Translations under genes and position numbers: made by a program | Shown here: piece after piece, positions 16,210 through 26,104 of the stretch | Position numbering within the stretch: the stretch's first letter is position 1 | How the letters are laid out: every line of letters starts with the position of its first letter | The notes under the pieces: model-generated | Databases searched by the model: none | The model's input: the letters and a program-made list of their open reading frames with translations, nothing else | Told to the model about the DNA's origin: nothing | Assembly: GCA_041655955.1 (NCBI GenBank) | Contig: JBBAEN010000001.1 | Location: 744,001 to 808,000 of the forward strand | Direction of reading: 5' to 3' | DNA length: 64,000 bases | DNA from: Micavibrio_A sp041655955 | GTDB taxonomy: Bacteria > Pseudomonadota > Alphaproteobacteria > Micavibrionales > Micavibrionaceae

Positions 16210-19074
16210 TTATGCCTCTTCGGGGCCTTCTTCCCCTCCGGCATCCCCGGCCCCCGGCGCTTCAGGCGCTTCAGACGCTTCCGCGGACATAGCCTCATCC
16301 GGGGCCTCATCCCGGGCGGCGCTCTCTACGGCCTCTCCGGCCCCGCCCGCCACCGCCACGCCGTCCATGGCGACAGCTTCGCCATCGGCCGCGCTTTCAT
16401 CTTCCTCATCGTCGATGAGCCACGCAACGGATACGACTTTTTCGCCGCCGGCAACGCGGAAGAGCGTCACACCCTGCGCCGAACGGCCTGTAAAACGGAC
16501 GCCGTTGATCGGCATGCGGATCATCTGGCCTTCATTGGTGATAAGCATGACCTGATGGCTGTCGGTCACGGGGAATGTCGCGACGACTTCGCCGCCGTTC
16601 TTTTGAGTAAGCCCCATATTGGTAATGCCCTGCCCGCCGCGGTTGGTCAGGCGGTATTCATAGGCGGAGGTTCTCTTTCCAAAGCCGCCATTGCTGACGG
16701 TCAGGAGGAATTGCTCCCTGTCCTGCAACTCCTTGAAACGATCCGCGGACAGGGCGATTTCGGAAGCGCCCTCTTCCACCTCCATGCCGTCCTCGTCGGC
16801 GCCGCGCAATTTTGCGGCGGCCTTCAGATAGGCGGCCCGCTCGTCCGGCACAATGTCCACATGCTTCAGGACGGACATGGAGATAACCTCGTCCCCTTTT
16901 GCAAGCCTGACGCCGCGAACGCCGGTCGATGTACGGCCCGCAAAGACGCGGATGTCGGTGACGGAGAAACGGATAGCCTTGCCCTTTGCCGTGGCGAGAA
17001 GGATATCCTCGTCCTCGGTGCAGATTTTCACGGAAACGAGCTTCTCCCCCTCCTCCAGCTTCATGGCGATAAGGCCGTTGGAGCGGATATTCTGGAAGTC
17101 CGTAAGCTTGTTCCGGCGAACCGAGCCGTGGCTCGTCGCAAACATCACATCAAGCTTGTCCCAAGCCTCTTCATTTTCCGGCACGCGCAAATAGACGGAA
17201 ATATTCTCGCCCTCTTGCAACGGCAGGAGATTGACCAGCGCCTTGCCGCGCGATGTCGGCGAGGCCAGCGGCAATTGCCAGATCTTCATCTTGTGCGCGA
17301 TGCCGCGGCTGGTGAAGAAAATAATCGGCGTGTGGGTCGAGGCCACGAACATATCCGATACGAAATCCTCGTCCTTCAGCGCCGTGCCGGATCGCCCTTT
17401 CCCGCCGCGGCGCTGCGCGCGGTATGTGTCGAGCGGCACGCGCTTGATATAGCCGCCATGGGTGATCGTCACGACCATATCCTCGCGCTGGATCAAATCC
17501 TCGATATCCATTTCAAATTCGGATTCGATAAGCTCCGTCCGGCGCGGCGTGCCGAATTTTATTTTAATCTCGGCCAGTTCGTTGCGCAGCACGTCGAGCA
17601 TCTTTTCACGGCTGGCAAGAATGGCAAGATAGTCCGCAATGGCGTCGGTGATCTCTTTCAGCTCGTCGCCGATCTTGTCGCGCTCCAGCCCCGTCAAACG
17701 GTGCAGGCGCAGATCGAGAATCGCTTTCGCCTGCGCTTCGGACATTTGATACGTGTTGCCTTCATGCATCGGATATTCCGGATCGTCGATAAGCTGGATA
17801 AGCGGCGCGACATCGGCGGCGGGCCAGCGTTTGGCAAGCAGGCCTTCCTTGGCTTCCTGCGGCGTTTTCGCACCGCGGATAAGCGCGATAATCTCGTCGA
17901 TATTGGCGACGGCGACGGCAAGCCCCGCCAAGATATGCGCGCGGTCGCGCGCCTTGCCGAGTTCATAGATCGTCCGGCGCGTAATGACTTCCTCGCGGAA
18001 TTTCACGAACGCCTCGATAAAGTCCTTCAGCACCAGCAAACGCGGGCGGCCATGATCCAGCGCAACGAGGTTACAGCCGAAATAGGTTTGCAGCGCCGTG
18101 TGTTTGAAAAGCTGTTTTAAGACGACATCGGCAATCGCGCCTTTTTTCAAATCAATAACGATCCGCACGCCGTCGCGGTCTGATTCATCGCGGATCTCGG
18201 AAATATCCTCGACAATCTTCTCGCGCGCGACTTCGCCAAGACGCAGCAGCAAATTGCCTTTATTCACCTGATAGGGAACCTCATGCACGACGATGGATTC
18301 GCGCCCCGACGAGGCTTCCTCGACGGAGGTTTTCGCGCGCATGATGACGGAACCATTGCCGGTATGATAAGCGCTGCGGATACCCGCGCGGCCCAATATC
18401 TGCCCGCCTGTCGGGAAGTCCGGCCCCGGAATAATCGCGTTCAGCTCTTCGATGGAAATTTCGGGATTGTCTATATAGGCGTTACAGGCGTCGATAACCT
18501 CGCCCAGATTATGCGGCGGGATGTTCGTGGCCATGCCGACCGCGATGCCGCCCGCACCGTTCACAAGCAGGTTCGGGATACGGGCCGGAAGCACTTCCGG
18601 CTCCTTTGTGCTTTCGTCATAGTTCGGGTGGAAATCGACCGTGTCCTTGTCGATATCTTCGAGGATCGCTTCCGCCGCCTTGTTCAGGCGGGATTCGGTA
18701 TAGCGCATGGCCGCAGGCGGGTCGCCGTCCATCGAACCGAAGTTCCCCTGCCCGTCCACCAGCGGCAGCCGCAAGGAGAAGTCCTGCGCCATCCGCACAA
18801 GCGCGTCATAAATCGCCTGATCGCCGTGCGGGTGGTATTTACCCATGACGTCCCCGACGATACGGGCGGATTTGCGGTAGGGCTTGTCCGACGTATAGCC
18901 GCCTTCGCGCATCGCATAGAAAATGCGGCGGTGAACGGGTTTCAGACCATCGCGCAAATCGGGAAGCGCCCGGCTCACGATAACGCTCATCGCGTAATCG
19001 AGATAGGATTGCTTCATCTCGTCTTCGATTGTGATGACGGGTTGGGAAGGATCTTTAACAGCCGTTTCGGACAT
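16210..19074 (-). CDS. gyrA: DNA gyrase subunit A
   Basis: Type II topoisomerase breakage-reunion subunit. It contains the HRRIFYAM helix, the quinolone-resistance region HPHGDQAIYDALVRMAQ and the catalytic Tyr125 in AMRYTESRL. The GyrA box QRRGGKG opens the six-bladed C-terminal domain. A long acidic Glu/Ala/Asp tail (about 80 residues) ends the protein. The residue equivalent to E. coli Ser83 is Gln. An in-frame GTG at 19083 is possible, but the ATG at 19074 gives MSETAVKD, a common alphaproteobacterial GyrA start; neither has a strong ribosome site. Confidence 0.96.
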   Translation of the reverse strand: MSETAVKDPSQPVITIEDEMKQSYLDYAMSVIVSRALPDLRDGLKPVHRRIFYAMREGGYTSDKPYRKSARIVGDVMGKYHPHGDQAIYDALVRMAQDFSLRLPLVDGQGNFGSMDGDPPAAMRYTESRLNKAAEAILEDIDKDTVDFHPNYDESTKEPEVLPARIPNLLVNGAGGIAVGMATNIPPHNLGEVIDACNAYIDNPEISIEELNAIIPGPDFPTGGQILGRAGIRSAYHTGNGSVIMRAKTSVEEASSGRESIVVHEVPYQVNKGNLLLRLGEVAREKIVEDISEIRDESDRDGVRIVIDLKKGAIADVVLKQLFKHTALQTYFGCNLVALDHGRPRLLVLKDFIEAFVKFREEVITRRTIYELGKARDRAHILAGLAVAVANIDEIIALIRGAKTPQEAKEGLLAKRWPAADVAPLIQLIDDPEYPMHEGNTYQMSEAQAKAILDLRLHRLTGLERDKIGDELKEITDAIADYLAILASREKMLDVLRNELAEIKIKFGTPRRTELIESEFEMDIEDLIQREDMVVTITHGGYIKRVPLDTYRAQRRGGKGRSGTALKDEDFVSDMFVASTHTPIIFFTSRGIAHKMKIWQLPLASPTSRGKALVNLLPLQEGENISVYLRVPENEEAWDKLDVMFATSHGSVRRNKLTDFQNIRSNGLIAMKLEEGEKLVSVKICTEDEDILLATAKGKAIRFSVTDIRVFAGRTSTGVRGVRLAKGDEVISMSVLKHVDIVPDERAAYLKAAAKLRGADEDGMEVEEGASEIALSADRFKELQDREQFLLTVSNGGFGKRTSAYEYRLTNRGGQGITNMGLTQKNGGEVVATFPVTDSHQVMLITNEGQMIRMPINGVRFTGRSAQGVTLFRVAGGEKVVSVAWLIDDEEDESAADGEAVAMDGVAVAGGAGEAVESAARDEAPDEAMSAEASEAPEAPGAGDAGGEEGPEEA

Positions 19075-19179
19075 GCTTTTCACACCAGTTTCAAGAGTCG
19101 GATTACAATGGTTTTTTGTAGCAAAATCACGCGCTTAAAACAAGGCGGGGGGCCGTTTTTCCGCCGCTTTTGCAACATT

Positions 19180-19204
19180 AAAAACCCCCTTGAATCAGGG
19201 GGTT
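19180..19204 (-). terminator. terminator after the DUF2059 gene
   Basis: On the minus strand AACCCCC-TGATTCAA-GGGGGTT is followed by TTTTT. It is located 30 bp after the stop codon at 19234 and before gyrA. Confidence 0.75.
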
Positions 19205-19233
19205 AGCAAGAAGCTGCGGAAACTGCCCGGAAA

Positions 19234-19668
19234 TCACTGGCCGGTGCGTAAATCCAGCATCGCTTTATCCAGCATTTGTACGAAGACGGGGCGCAGGGCG
19301 GCCTCGTAATCCGCCGTTTTTGCGGACACGGAACGCCCTGCATCAGAACCGTAAAAGGCGATCATTTCCGCCAGCTCCTCTTCGGTGAAAATATCGGCCA
19401 TAGCGCGGATAGAGGCTTCCTCGATTTGCGCATACTGGATCGAGCGGCGGATGGCCGCCTTCACTTCCGCCTGCCGCTCCTCTGGAAAATTCTCCGCAAC
19501 GGTCGTAATCGCAGATTCGATGCGCGTGCGGATAGGCCATATTTCATGCATTTTTCCGGCAAGTTCGAGCTTGCGGTCAAAGCCCGCCCCGTCCTGCGCC
19601 GCGGGTTCGTCCGCCAAGGCAGGGAAGGCCATAAACAGGATGGTCAATGTCAGAAGGAAATATCTCAT
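19234..19668 (-). CDS. exported DUF2059 domain protein
   Basis: A 144-residue periplasmic protein. The Sec signal peptide is MRYFLLTLTILFMAFPALA with probable cleavage after ALA. The C-terminal part carries the DUF2059 pattern (FTEEELAEMIAFYGSDAGRSV, residues about 93-113). The role of the family is not established. It precedes a good terminator; ssb is upstream with a 13-bp gap, so co-transcription with ssb is likely. Confidence 0.8.
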   Translation of the reverse strand: MRYFLLTLTILFMAFPALADEPAAQDGAGFDRKLELAGKMHEIWPIRTRIESAITTVAENFPEERQAEVKAAIRRSIQYAQIEEASIRAMADIFTEEELAEMIAFYGSDAGRSVSAKTADYEAALRPVFVQMLDKAMLDLRTGQ

Positions 19669-19681
19669 CCTGTTATTCTAC

Positions 19682-20176
19682 CTAAAACGGGATTTCATCT
19701 TCAAGTTCGTCCACCGGGGCGCGGGCTTTGGACGATCCGCCGCCGGAGCCGCCGCCCTGGCCGCCGCCAAAGCCGGACGAGCCGTAATCATCCTGCCCGC
19801 CGGAAGCGAATCCGCCGCCGCCGCCACCGCGGGAATCCAGCATCGTAATCTCGCCGCGATAGGGGCGCAGGACAATTTCGGTCGTGTATTTTTTAATGCC
19901 GTCCTGTTCCCAGCTGCGGGTTTCAATCTGGCCTTCGATATAAACCTTGGAGCCTTTGCGCAGGTAGTTTTCACATACATTCATCAGGCCCTGATTGAAC
20001 ACGACAACCCGGTGCCATTCGGTGCGCTCCCTGCGCTCTCCCGACGCCTTGTCTTTCCAGCTTTCGGATGTAGCAACAGACAAATTCGCCACGCGATCGC
20101 CGGATTGCATGGTTTTTATCTCCGGATCGTTCCCGAGATTTCCGATCAGAATAACTTTATTGACGCTTCCGGCCAC
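19682..20176 (-). CDS. ssb: single-stranded DNA-binding protein
   Basis: A 164-residue SSB. The OB fold runs to about residue 112 (NKVILIGNLGNDPEIK, EWHRVVVFN, YIEGQIETRSW). A Gly-rich linker follows, and the tail ELEDEIPF is the acidic hook that binds replication and repair partners. The start codon is GTG at 20176, preceded by GGAGAGG 7 bp upstream. Alternative downstream Met codons would remove the first beta strand. Confidence 0.96.
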   Translation of the reverse strand: MAGSVNKVILIGNLGNDPEIKTMQSGDRVANLSVATSESWKDKASGERRERTEWHRVVVFNQGLMNVCENYLRKGSKVYIEGQIETRSWEQDGIKKYTTEIVLRPYRGEITMLDSRGGGGGGFASGGQDDYGSSGFGGGQGGGSGGGSSKARAPVDELEDEIPF

Positions 20177-20316
20177 AGTGATACCTCTCCATGTAGATTG
20201 AATGGAATGGACTATAATCGCCTCTTCGGGAGAATGAAACGAAAAAGCCCCGGAATCCCCATGCTTATCCCTTGGAATCTTCCGATCCCGCCGCCTTCGC
20301 CCTTTTCCCGCCGGTT

Positions 20317-21669
20317 TTAGGCGCGCCCTTTATCAAGCTGCGACAGGAAGGCTTTCAGCGTGTCTTCCAGATTTTCGACCTGCGCGATAATGCTTTGGGC
20401 CGCGCCCAGAACTTCCGCGCTTGCATCCTCGGTTTTACGGTTCATGTCGGATACTTCGGTGATGCTCTTGGTCACCTCTTCCGTGGCGGTCGCGGCCATG
20501 TCAACGCTGCGCGCGATTTCGGCAATCGCCTGCGCCTGTTCGCCGATGCCGCTATTCATACCGAGCGCATAGCCGCTCGCCTCGTCAATCGTGCTAAAGA
20601 CCGTATCAATGGATTCAATGACATTTTCGGACAGTTTTTGTATTTGCCCGACCTCGCCCGTAATTTGTTCCGTGGATTCCGCCGTCTGGCGCGCGAGGTT
20701 TTTAACCTCACCGGCGACCACGGCAAAACCCTTTCCGGCTTCCCCCGCACGCGCAGCCTCTATCGTCGCGTTCAAAGCGAGCAGGTTTGTCTGGGCGGCG
20801 ATACCGCCGATAATATCCGATACATAGGCGATATTGCCGATAGCCTTGTTCAGGGCGTCAACAGATTGCTTGACCTCCCCCGCCTGCCCGGTTACGCGCA
20901 GCATTGACGCATGGCATTGCTCGACCGTTATTTGCAGCTCGCGCACCGAATTGGAAATCTCCTCCGACGCGGCGGCGACGGCGCTGACGTTGGAACTTGT
21001 TTCCTCTGCCGCGCCCGCGACGCCGACGCTCAGCCTGCTCGTCGCCGATGAAATATCGCTCAGCCCGTGCGCGGTTCTTTCCAGCGCCTTCATCTCGCCC
21101 GAAATCTTCCCCGCGATCCCGCCAATATCCGTTTCGATTTTACCGGACAGTTTTTCGAGGGCGTCCTGCTTTTCGGCACGCCCTTCGTCCAGATACACGG
21201 TAATCGCGTAATTCATGTCAAGGAAAGCGGCCTTCAAAAAAGCCCTCATCGCCCGTTCCGGATCGATGGACGCGCTGGAAGAAAACATCCCTTTCTTGCG
21301 CGGCAATCCCTGCAACACCGCGGCAAGCCGGGTCGTAATAAAAGAATAACCGCCAATATACCATGACGGTTCCAGATTAAGCCGGTGATGGGTAAGGCCG
21401 ACACGGCGCACGGACGCTATATATTCGGTATCGAACTCGGCTGTGCAAATTGTTTTCCAGTGTCTTAGCTGGGCGCCGCGGGCGGAACTCATTCCCTTTT
21501 CGCCGTTGAACATGGCGCGCATCTCATCCCAGCCGCGAAGATGCGTATAAAAATCATTCAGGATGATGGGAAGATGTTCTTCGATAAGAGGAGCGATGGA
21601 ACGCAGGGCGGCCCTATCCTCTTCGGTAAACTCCGCGAAGCGCAAAGATTGCTGGATATTATCACCCAT
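20317..21669 (-). CDS. soluble globin-coupled chemoreceptor (HemAT-like aerotaxis transducer)
   Basis: A 450-residue protein without membrane segments. Residues 1-165 are a protoglobin/globin-sensor domain with VGLTHHRLNLEPSWYIGGY, in which His94 is the expected proximal heme ligand. Residues about 185-450 are a methyl-accepting signalling domain with the conserved hairpin tip IAAQTNLLALNATIEAARAG. This is the HemAT architecture: heme binds O2 and the signal goes to CheA/CheW. There is no C-terminal CheR-docking pentapeptide. AAGGAT precedes the ATG by 7 bp. No che genes are nearby. A DUF465 gene lies upstream on the same strand. Confidence 0.92.
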   Translation of the reverse strand: MGDNIQQSLRFAEFTEEDRAALRSIAPLIEEHLPIILNDFYTHLRGWDEMRAMFNGEKGMSSARGAQLRHWKTICTAEFDTEYIASVRRVGLTHHRLNLEPSWYIGGYSFITTRLAAVLQGLPRKKGMFSSSASIDPERAMRAFLKAAFLDMNYAITVYLDEGRAEKQDALEKLSGKIETDIGGIAGKISGEMKALERTAHGLSDISSATSRLSVGVAGAAEETSSNVSAVAAASEEISNSVRELQITVEQCHASMLRVTGQAGEVKQSVDALNKAIGNIAYVSDIIGGIAAQTNLLALNATIEAARAGEAGKGFAVVAGEVKNLARQTAESTEQITGEVGQIQKLSENVIESIDTVFSTIDEASGYALGMNSGIGEQAQAIAEIARSVDMAATATEEVTKSITEVSDMNRKTEDASAEVLGAAQSIIAQVENLEDTLKAFLSQLDKGRA

Positions 21670-21892
21670 GGCATAAATCCTTATATATTATGGATAAGCG
21701 GGCGAATAATCCCGCAACAGAAACTCAGACACATTCTATCTTTTGAATATATACTATCAAGCATTAAAAAAGAAAACAGGCCGCCCCTGTGCCTGCGCAT
21801 CCATTGCCTTTCGATATAAAATACGGCCCTGAAATCTCAACTCCAGCGCCGTATTATATTCTTAAGGCTTAAAAGCCGTTTATTTTCCGCAA

Positions 21893-22060
21893 TTAGAAAA
21901 TGCCCTCTATCTGTTCCTTCACACGAAGCCGCTGCCGTTTCAAACGGCGAAGATTATCGTCACTCATTCCCGGCCTAAGCTGTTCCCGCTCTATTTGTTG
22001 CGACAAGGCCGCATGTCTTGCCTTCAATGACTCCAAATGAGATGTGGACGCAGGTGACAT
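21893..22060 (-). CDS. DUF465 (YdcH-like) small protein
   Basis: A 55-residue ORF starting ATG at 22060 with AAGGAG 7 bp upstream and ending TAA at 21893-21895. The sequence HLESLKARHAALSQQIERE and the later LRRLKRQRLRVKEQIE make a two-helix hairpin typical of the DUF465/YdcH family, whose molecular role is unknown. The 220 bp to the chemoreceptor gene are AT-rich and may carry a separate promoter. Confidence 0.8.
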   Translation of the reverse strand: MSPASTSHLESLKARHAALSQQIEREQLRPGMSDDNLRRLKRQRLRVKEQIEGIF

Positions 22061-22350
22061 ATTTTATCTCCTTTCGTTGACGGTTAAGATTTTGATTGGT
22101 TCGTTCATCAGACCACAAATGTGAAAATTTCGCAAACGCACTTTATTGCATAATTTTATTACAATAACGGGCTTTGAATCCGGCACTTGTTTCTTCTTCT
22201 CTTTCAAGCAATTCCCATGCTTTGGGCGGAACCGTTGAAACCCCGTCCATAATTTTAATTTATCATAATAAAAATTAACGAAGGGTGAATCGCGTCATCC
22301 GGAAAGAATCGCCCCAAGAAATATTGCCCAGCAAAAACGAAGCCCTGTTC

Positions 22351-23853
22351 CTAAACGTCGAAAACAACGCCCTGCGCCAGCGGCAGATTCGCGGAATAAT
22401 TCACCGTCTGCGTTTGCCGGCGCATATAGGCCTTCCATGAATCGGAACCGCTTTCGCGGCCGCCGCCGGTTTCTTTTTCGCCGCCGAACGCCCCGCCAAT
22501 CTCCGCCCCGCTCGGCCCGATATTGACGTTGGCGATCCCGCAATCGCTTCCAGCCGCGGACAGGAATGTTTCCGCCTCGCGCACGTCGCGCGTAAAGATG
22601 CACGAAGACAATCCTTGCGGCACGCCGTTATTCATCGCGATCGCATCCTCAAACCGTTCATAGGTCATGACATAAAGGATGGGCGCGAATGTTTCATGTT
22701 TGACGATCTCGACCTGCGCGTTCATTTCGGCGATCGCGGGCGACACATAAAACCCGCCTTTGGTTTTCTGGCGAACGCCGCCGGTTATGATTTTACCGCC
22801 CGCCTGTTTCGCTTCGGCGAGGGCATTTTTCATCGCTTCATAAGAAGCCTCGTCAATCAGCGGCCCGACCAGCGTTTTCGCGTCCAAAGGATTGCCGATC
22901 CGCACAGAGCCATAGGCTTTCTTCAAGCCCTTCATCAAGGCCGCCTTCACATCCTTATGGACGATAAGGCGGCGCAAGGACGTGCAGCGCTGCCCCGCCG
23001 TCCCGACCGCGCCGAACACAATCGCCCGCACCGCCATATCGAGATCCGCGCTCGGCGCCACGATCATCGCGTTGTTGCCGCCAAGCTCCAAAAGACTGCG
23101 CCCAAGGCGTGCGGCGACGCGCTCCGCCACCGCGCGGCCCATGCGCGTGCTGCCCGTCGCGCTGACCAGCGGCACGTCCTTGCTGCCCGCCAGAATATCC
23201 CCCACTTCCGCGCCGCCAATCAAAACCTGCACCAGATTGTCGGGGCAGTCATGGCCGGCTTTTTTGAAACGCTTTACGGCGCGCGCGAAAATCTTTTCGC
23301 ATGCAAGCGCCGTCAAAGGCGTTTTTTCGGACGGCTTCCAGATCACGGGGTCGCCGCACACAAGGGCGAGCGCCGCATTCCACGACCAGACCGCGACTGG
23401 AAAGTTAAAGGCCGTAATAACGGCGACGGGGCCGAGCGGTTGCCATGTTTCACGCATATGGTGGCCGGGGCGCTCGCTCGCGATCGTCAGGCCATAGAGC
23501 TGGCGCGACAGGCCGACGGCGAAATCGCAGATATCGATCATCTCCTGCACCTCGCCCAGCCCTTCGGAGCGGATCTTGCCGGCCTCCAGCGTGACAAGCG
23601 CGCCAAGCACCTCTTTGGCCGCGCGCAATTCCTCGCCAAGCAGGCGCACAAGCTCTCCGCGCACCGGCGCCGGAACCGCGCGCCATGCCTGAAACGCCTT
23701 GACGGATTTGCGGATGGCGGAATCCGCCTGTTTTCCGTTATGCTGGGAAAGCCTGCCGATGACGGAACCGTCAATCGGCGTATGAACGGCCAAATCGCCC
23801 TTTTGGAGTCCTGTCAGGCCGTTCGCCTTAAGAATTGACCGGTAATTCTTCAT
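22351..23853 (-). CDS. aldehyde dehydrogenase, ALDH7 (aminoadipate-semialdehyde) type
   Basis: A 500-residue NAD-dependent aldehyde dehydrogenase closest in pattern to ALDH7A1/AmaB, which oxidises alpha-aminoadipic semialdehyde in lysine breakdown. Visible are the Rossmann segment VAVITAFNFPVAVWSWN, the catalytic Glu in LLELGGNNAMIV, the catalytic Cys in VGTAGQRCTSLRR, and EIGGAFGGEKETGGGRESGS near the C-terminus, typical of the ALDH7 group. The ATG at 23853 (MKNYRSIL) is chosen because GAGGTG stands just upstream and this matches family length; it overlaps the preceding transporter gene by 26 bp. Confidence 0.87.
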   Translation of the reverse strand: MKNYRSILKANGLTGLQKGDLAVHTPIDGSVIGRLSQHNGKQADSAIRKSVKAFQAWRAVPAPVRGELVRLLGEELRAAKEVLGALVTLEAGKIRSEGLGEVQEMIDICDFAVGLSRQLYGLTIASERPGHHMRETWQPLGPVAVITAFNFPVAVWSWNAALALVCGDPVIWKPSEKTPLTALACEKIFARAVKRFKKAGHDCPDNLVQVLIGGAEVGDILAGSKDVPLVSATGSTRMGRAVAERVAARLGRSLLELGGNNAMIVAPSADLDMAVRAIVFGAVGTAGQRCTSLRRLIVHKDVKAALMKGLKKAYGSVRIGNPLDAKTLVGPLIDEASYEAMKNALAEAKQAGGKIITGGVRQKTKGGFYVSPAIAEMNAQVEIVKHETFAPILYVMTYERFEDAIAMNNGVPQGLSSCIFTRDVREAETFLSAAGSDCGIANVNIGPSGAEIGGAFGGEKETGGGRESGSDSWKAYMRRQTQTVNYSANLPLAQGVVFDV

Positions 23854-25501
23854 CGCCCACCTCTTTCTTTTTCCTTCTGGAACGAAGGCGCGTTTCATGG
23901 ATTTCGCCTGTTTCCTCAAGCAAAGGATAGGCGACCGTGCAAACATAGGTATTGATGCGCCTGTAATCACGGATAATGTCGAGATGCAGCGAGCTTGTCG
24001 CAATCGTTTCGGGCACGCCGCCGCGAAGCCGTTCGATATGGGTCGTCATGCCTTCTATCTCCGCCTTGCGGATGACTTCCTTCCCTTCGACCAGACGCCG
24101 CGCGGAATCGAGATCGCCGGAAATGAACAGCGACTGGGCAAGCTGGATGCTTTCCAGCACAAGCTTGTGCATATGCTCGATCTCTTTAAAACCCGCCGCA
24201 GAAAAATGCTGTTGGCTCCTGATCTTCTTCAAGGCAAGCGGCATCAGGTTTTTGTCGATGACGTCGCCGACATGCTCGATATTGGTCGAAAAGGTCAGGA
24301 CTTGCACATAGCGCTGCGCCTCTTTCGGATCCATAAATTCCTGGCTGAGCCGCGCCATATAGTGTTTGAGCTGATCGTAAATGCGATCGACCGTGTCGTC
24401 TTCCGCCTGCACCTTTTCCAAAAGCCGCTCGTCATTGGTCTTCAGGATTTGGAGCGTGTCTTCCAGCATCTGCTGGACGATGTCACCCATGCGCAGCGTT
24501 TCGCGCGCGGCGGAAGACAGCGCGACAGAGGGCATATCGAGATCTTTCTCGTTGAGATATTTGCTCCTGCCCGGGTCGGGCGCGCTCGGCCTGTCCGGCA
24601 GGGCGGCTTTCAAAATCTTTTGCAAAACCCCCGTAAACGGCAGGAAAAGAAGCGCCAGCACGACGTTGAACCCGGTATGGAAATCGACAACCTGCCGCGC
24701 CGGATCCGGCTGCCATTGTTCCAGATAGGGCATGATATGATGAAGCAAGGGAATACAGGCAAGCACGCCGAAAGCGCGGATCAGGACATTGCCCAGCGGA
24801 ATGCGCATCGCATCGGGATTATCGCGCAGCGTCGCCACGAGCGGCGCGATCGTGCCCCCGATATTCGCGCCGAGGACGAGATAGAGCGCAAGCGCCCCCG
24901 GAAGCAACCCGCCCGCAACCAGCGACATGATAAGCAGCACCATCGCCAGCGACGAATGGATGACCCATGTCAGCAAGGCCGCGATCAGGACAGCGAAAAA
25001 CGGATCCTGATCGAGCGGTGCCAGTATCTCCGGCAGGACTTTCGATTCTTTCAAAGGGTCTGCCCCTTCGCGGATAAGCGAAAGCGCGATCAGCATCAGC
25101 GAAACGCCAATCAGCATCCGGCCGATATTTTTAAACCTGCCGGAATGCTCCATGCTGAAAAGCGCATAGCCCGTAATCATAAAAATCGGAAGCAGCATGG
25201 AAATATCAAGGGAGAAAAGCTGCGCCACCAGCGTCGTCCCGACATCCGCGCCAAGGACGATCGCAAGCCCCGTTCCGGCATTGACCAGCCCCTGCCCCGC
25301 AAAAGCCGTCACGATGATCGTCGTCGCCATGGAGCTTTGCAAAAGCGCCGTCATGCCGATGCCGGCCATAAAGGCCGTTACGCGGTTTTTACTGCATTGG
25401 GCGAGGAAGCGGCGCAGCTCCGCCCCGAAGCCGCGCGTAACACCAAGGCGCAAAAGCGTAACTCCCCAAAGGAGCAGGCAAACTCCGGCAATGATATGCA
25501 A
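23828..25501 (-). CDS. Na/Pi-cotransporter family protein with PhoU-like domain
   Basis: A 557-residue inner-membrane protein. The N-terminal 300 residues have two inverted Na/Pi-cotransporter repeats with the QSSMATTIIVTAFA and VIHSSLAMVLLIM motifs and about nine membrane segments. Residues about 345-530 form a PhoU-like helical domain (TFSTNIEHVGDVIDKNLM). This is the YjbB/NptA group (COG1283), linked to phosphate movement or homeostasis. It ends inside the start of the aldehyde dehydrogenase gene. An in-frame Lys/Arg-rich tail precedes the stop. Confidence 0.88.
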   Translation of the reverse strand: MHIIAGVCLLLWGVTLLRLGVTRGFGAELRRFLAQCSKNRVTAFMAGIGMTALLQSSMATTIIVTAFAGQGLVNAGTGLAIVLGADVGTTLVAQLFSLDISMLLPIFMITGYALFSMEHSGRFKNIGRMLIGVSLMLIALSLIREGADPLKESKVLPEILAPLDQDPFFAVLIAALLTWVIHSSLAMVLLIMSLVAGGLLPGALALYLVLGANIGGTIAPLVATLRDNPDAMRIPLGNVLIRAFGVLACIPLLHHIMPYLEQWQPDPARQVVDFHTGFNVVLALLFLPFTGVLQKILKAALPDRPSAPDPGRSKYLNEKDLDMPSVALSSAARETLRMGDIVQQMLEDTLQILKTNDERLLEKVQAEDDTVDRIYDQLKHYMARLSQEFMDPKEAQRYVQVLTFSTNIEHVGDVIDKNLMPLALKKIRSQQHFSAAGFKEIEHMHKLVLESIQLAQSLFISGDLDSARRLVEGKEVIRKAEIEGMTTHIERLRGGVPETIATSSLHLDIIRDYRRINTYVCTVAYPLLEETGEIHETRLRSRRKKKEVGDEELPVNS

Positions 25502-25549
25502 AAGGACAAGCGAGGGTGTGATGGTGTTTTCTCCCGAAAGAATAATATC

Positions 25550-26104
25550 TTAGAAGCCTGCCCCGTCTTGTGCAAGATACTCTTCTTCGGCGGGCGTATT
25601 TACCCGCCCGAGGATTTTGTTACGGTGGGGAAATCTTCCGTATTTTTCAATCACCTCCAGATGGCGCAGCGCATAATCATAGCCTTGGGGGTCTTCGTCC
25701 TTGATGGCAGCGAACAAGGAAACGGCGCGCTTTTGATCCTCCAGCTCCTCGCTATGTTCGTATGGCAGATATAAAAAACGGCGCTCCGATACGTCGAGCG
25801 CTGAATCGAACCCCGCCTCCAGCGCGTTTTTCGCGATCGCCAGCGCCTTTTCATCGCTTGCAAAAGCGTCCTTCGTCCCCCGGAACATATTGCGCGGGAA
25901 TTGGTCGAGCAGGATACATAGGGCCAGAGCGCCGCGCGGCGTTTCCGCCCAATCGTCAAATTCGCCGGACAGGGCGCGGGCATGGGCGTCCTTGAAACGG
26001 TCTGTAATCAGCGCATCGAATACGGGGCCGCCCTGAAACCATTGCGCGGGAGAAGCTTCCCTGAACCAGAAATCAAGAACGCCCTCCGGCAAATCCTTGC
26101 TCAT
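25550..26104 (-). CDS. DUF924 family protein
   Basis: A 184-residue soluble protein with the full DUF924 pattern: VLDFWFREASPAQWFQGG at the N-terminus, GALALCILLDQFPRNMFRG in the centre, and the FLYLPYEHSE and RFPHRN motifs. The TPR-like all-helical fold is known for the family but the function is not. It overlaps the upstream membrane-protein gene by 4 bp (ATGA), so the two are translationally coupled. Confidence 0.88.
   Translation of the reverse strand: MSKDLPEGVLDFWFREASPAQWFQGGPVFDALITDRFKDAHARALSGEFDDWAETPRGALALCILLDQFPRNMFRGTKDAFASDEKALAIAKNALEAGFDSALDVSERRFLYLPYEHSEELEDQKRAVSLFAAIKDEDPQGYDYALRHLEVIEKYGRFPHRNKILGRVNTPAEEEYLAQDGAGF

Noticed and set aside
16186..18120. 644-codon plus-strand frame opposite gyrA
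   Set aside because: Fully antisense to the conserved gyrA; shadow of its codon bias.
23897..25774. 625-codon plus-strand frame
   Set aside because: Antisense to the Na/Pi cotransporter gene; very basic composition and no family signature.
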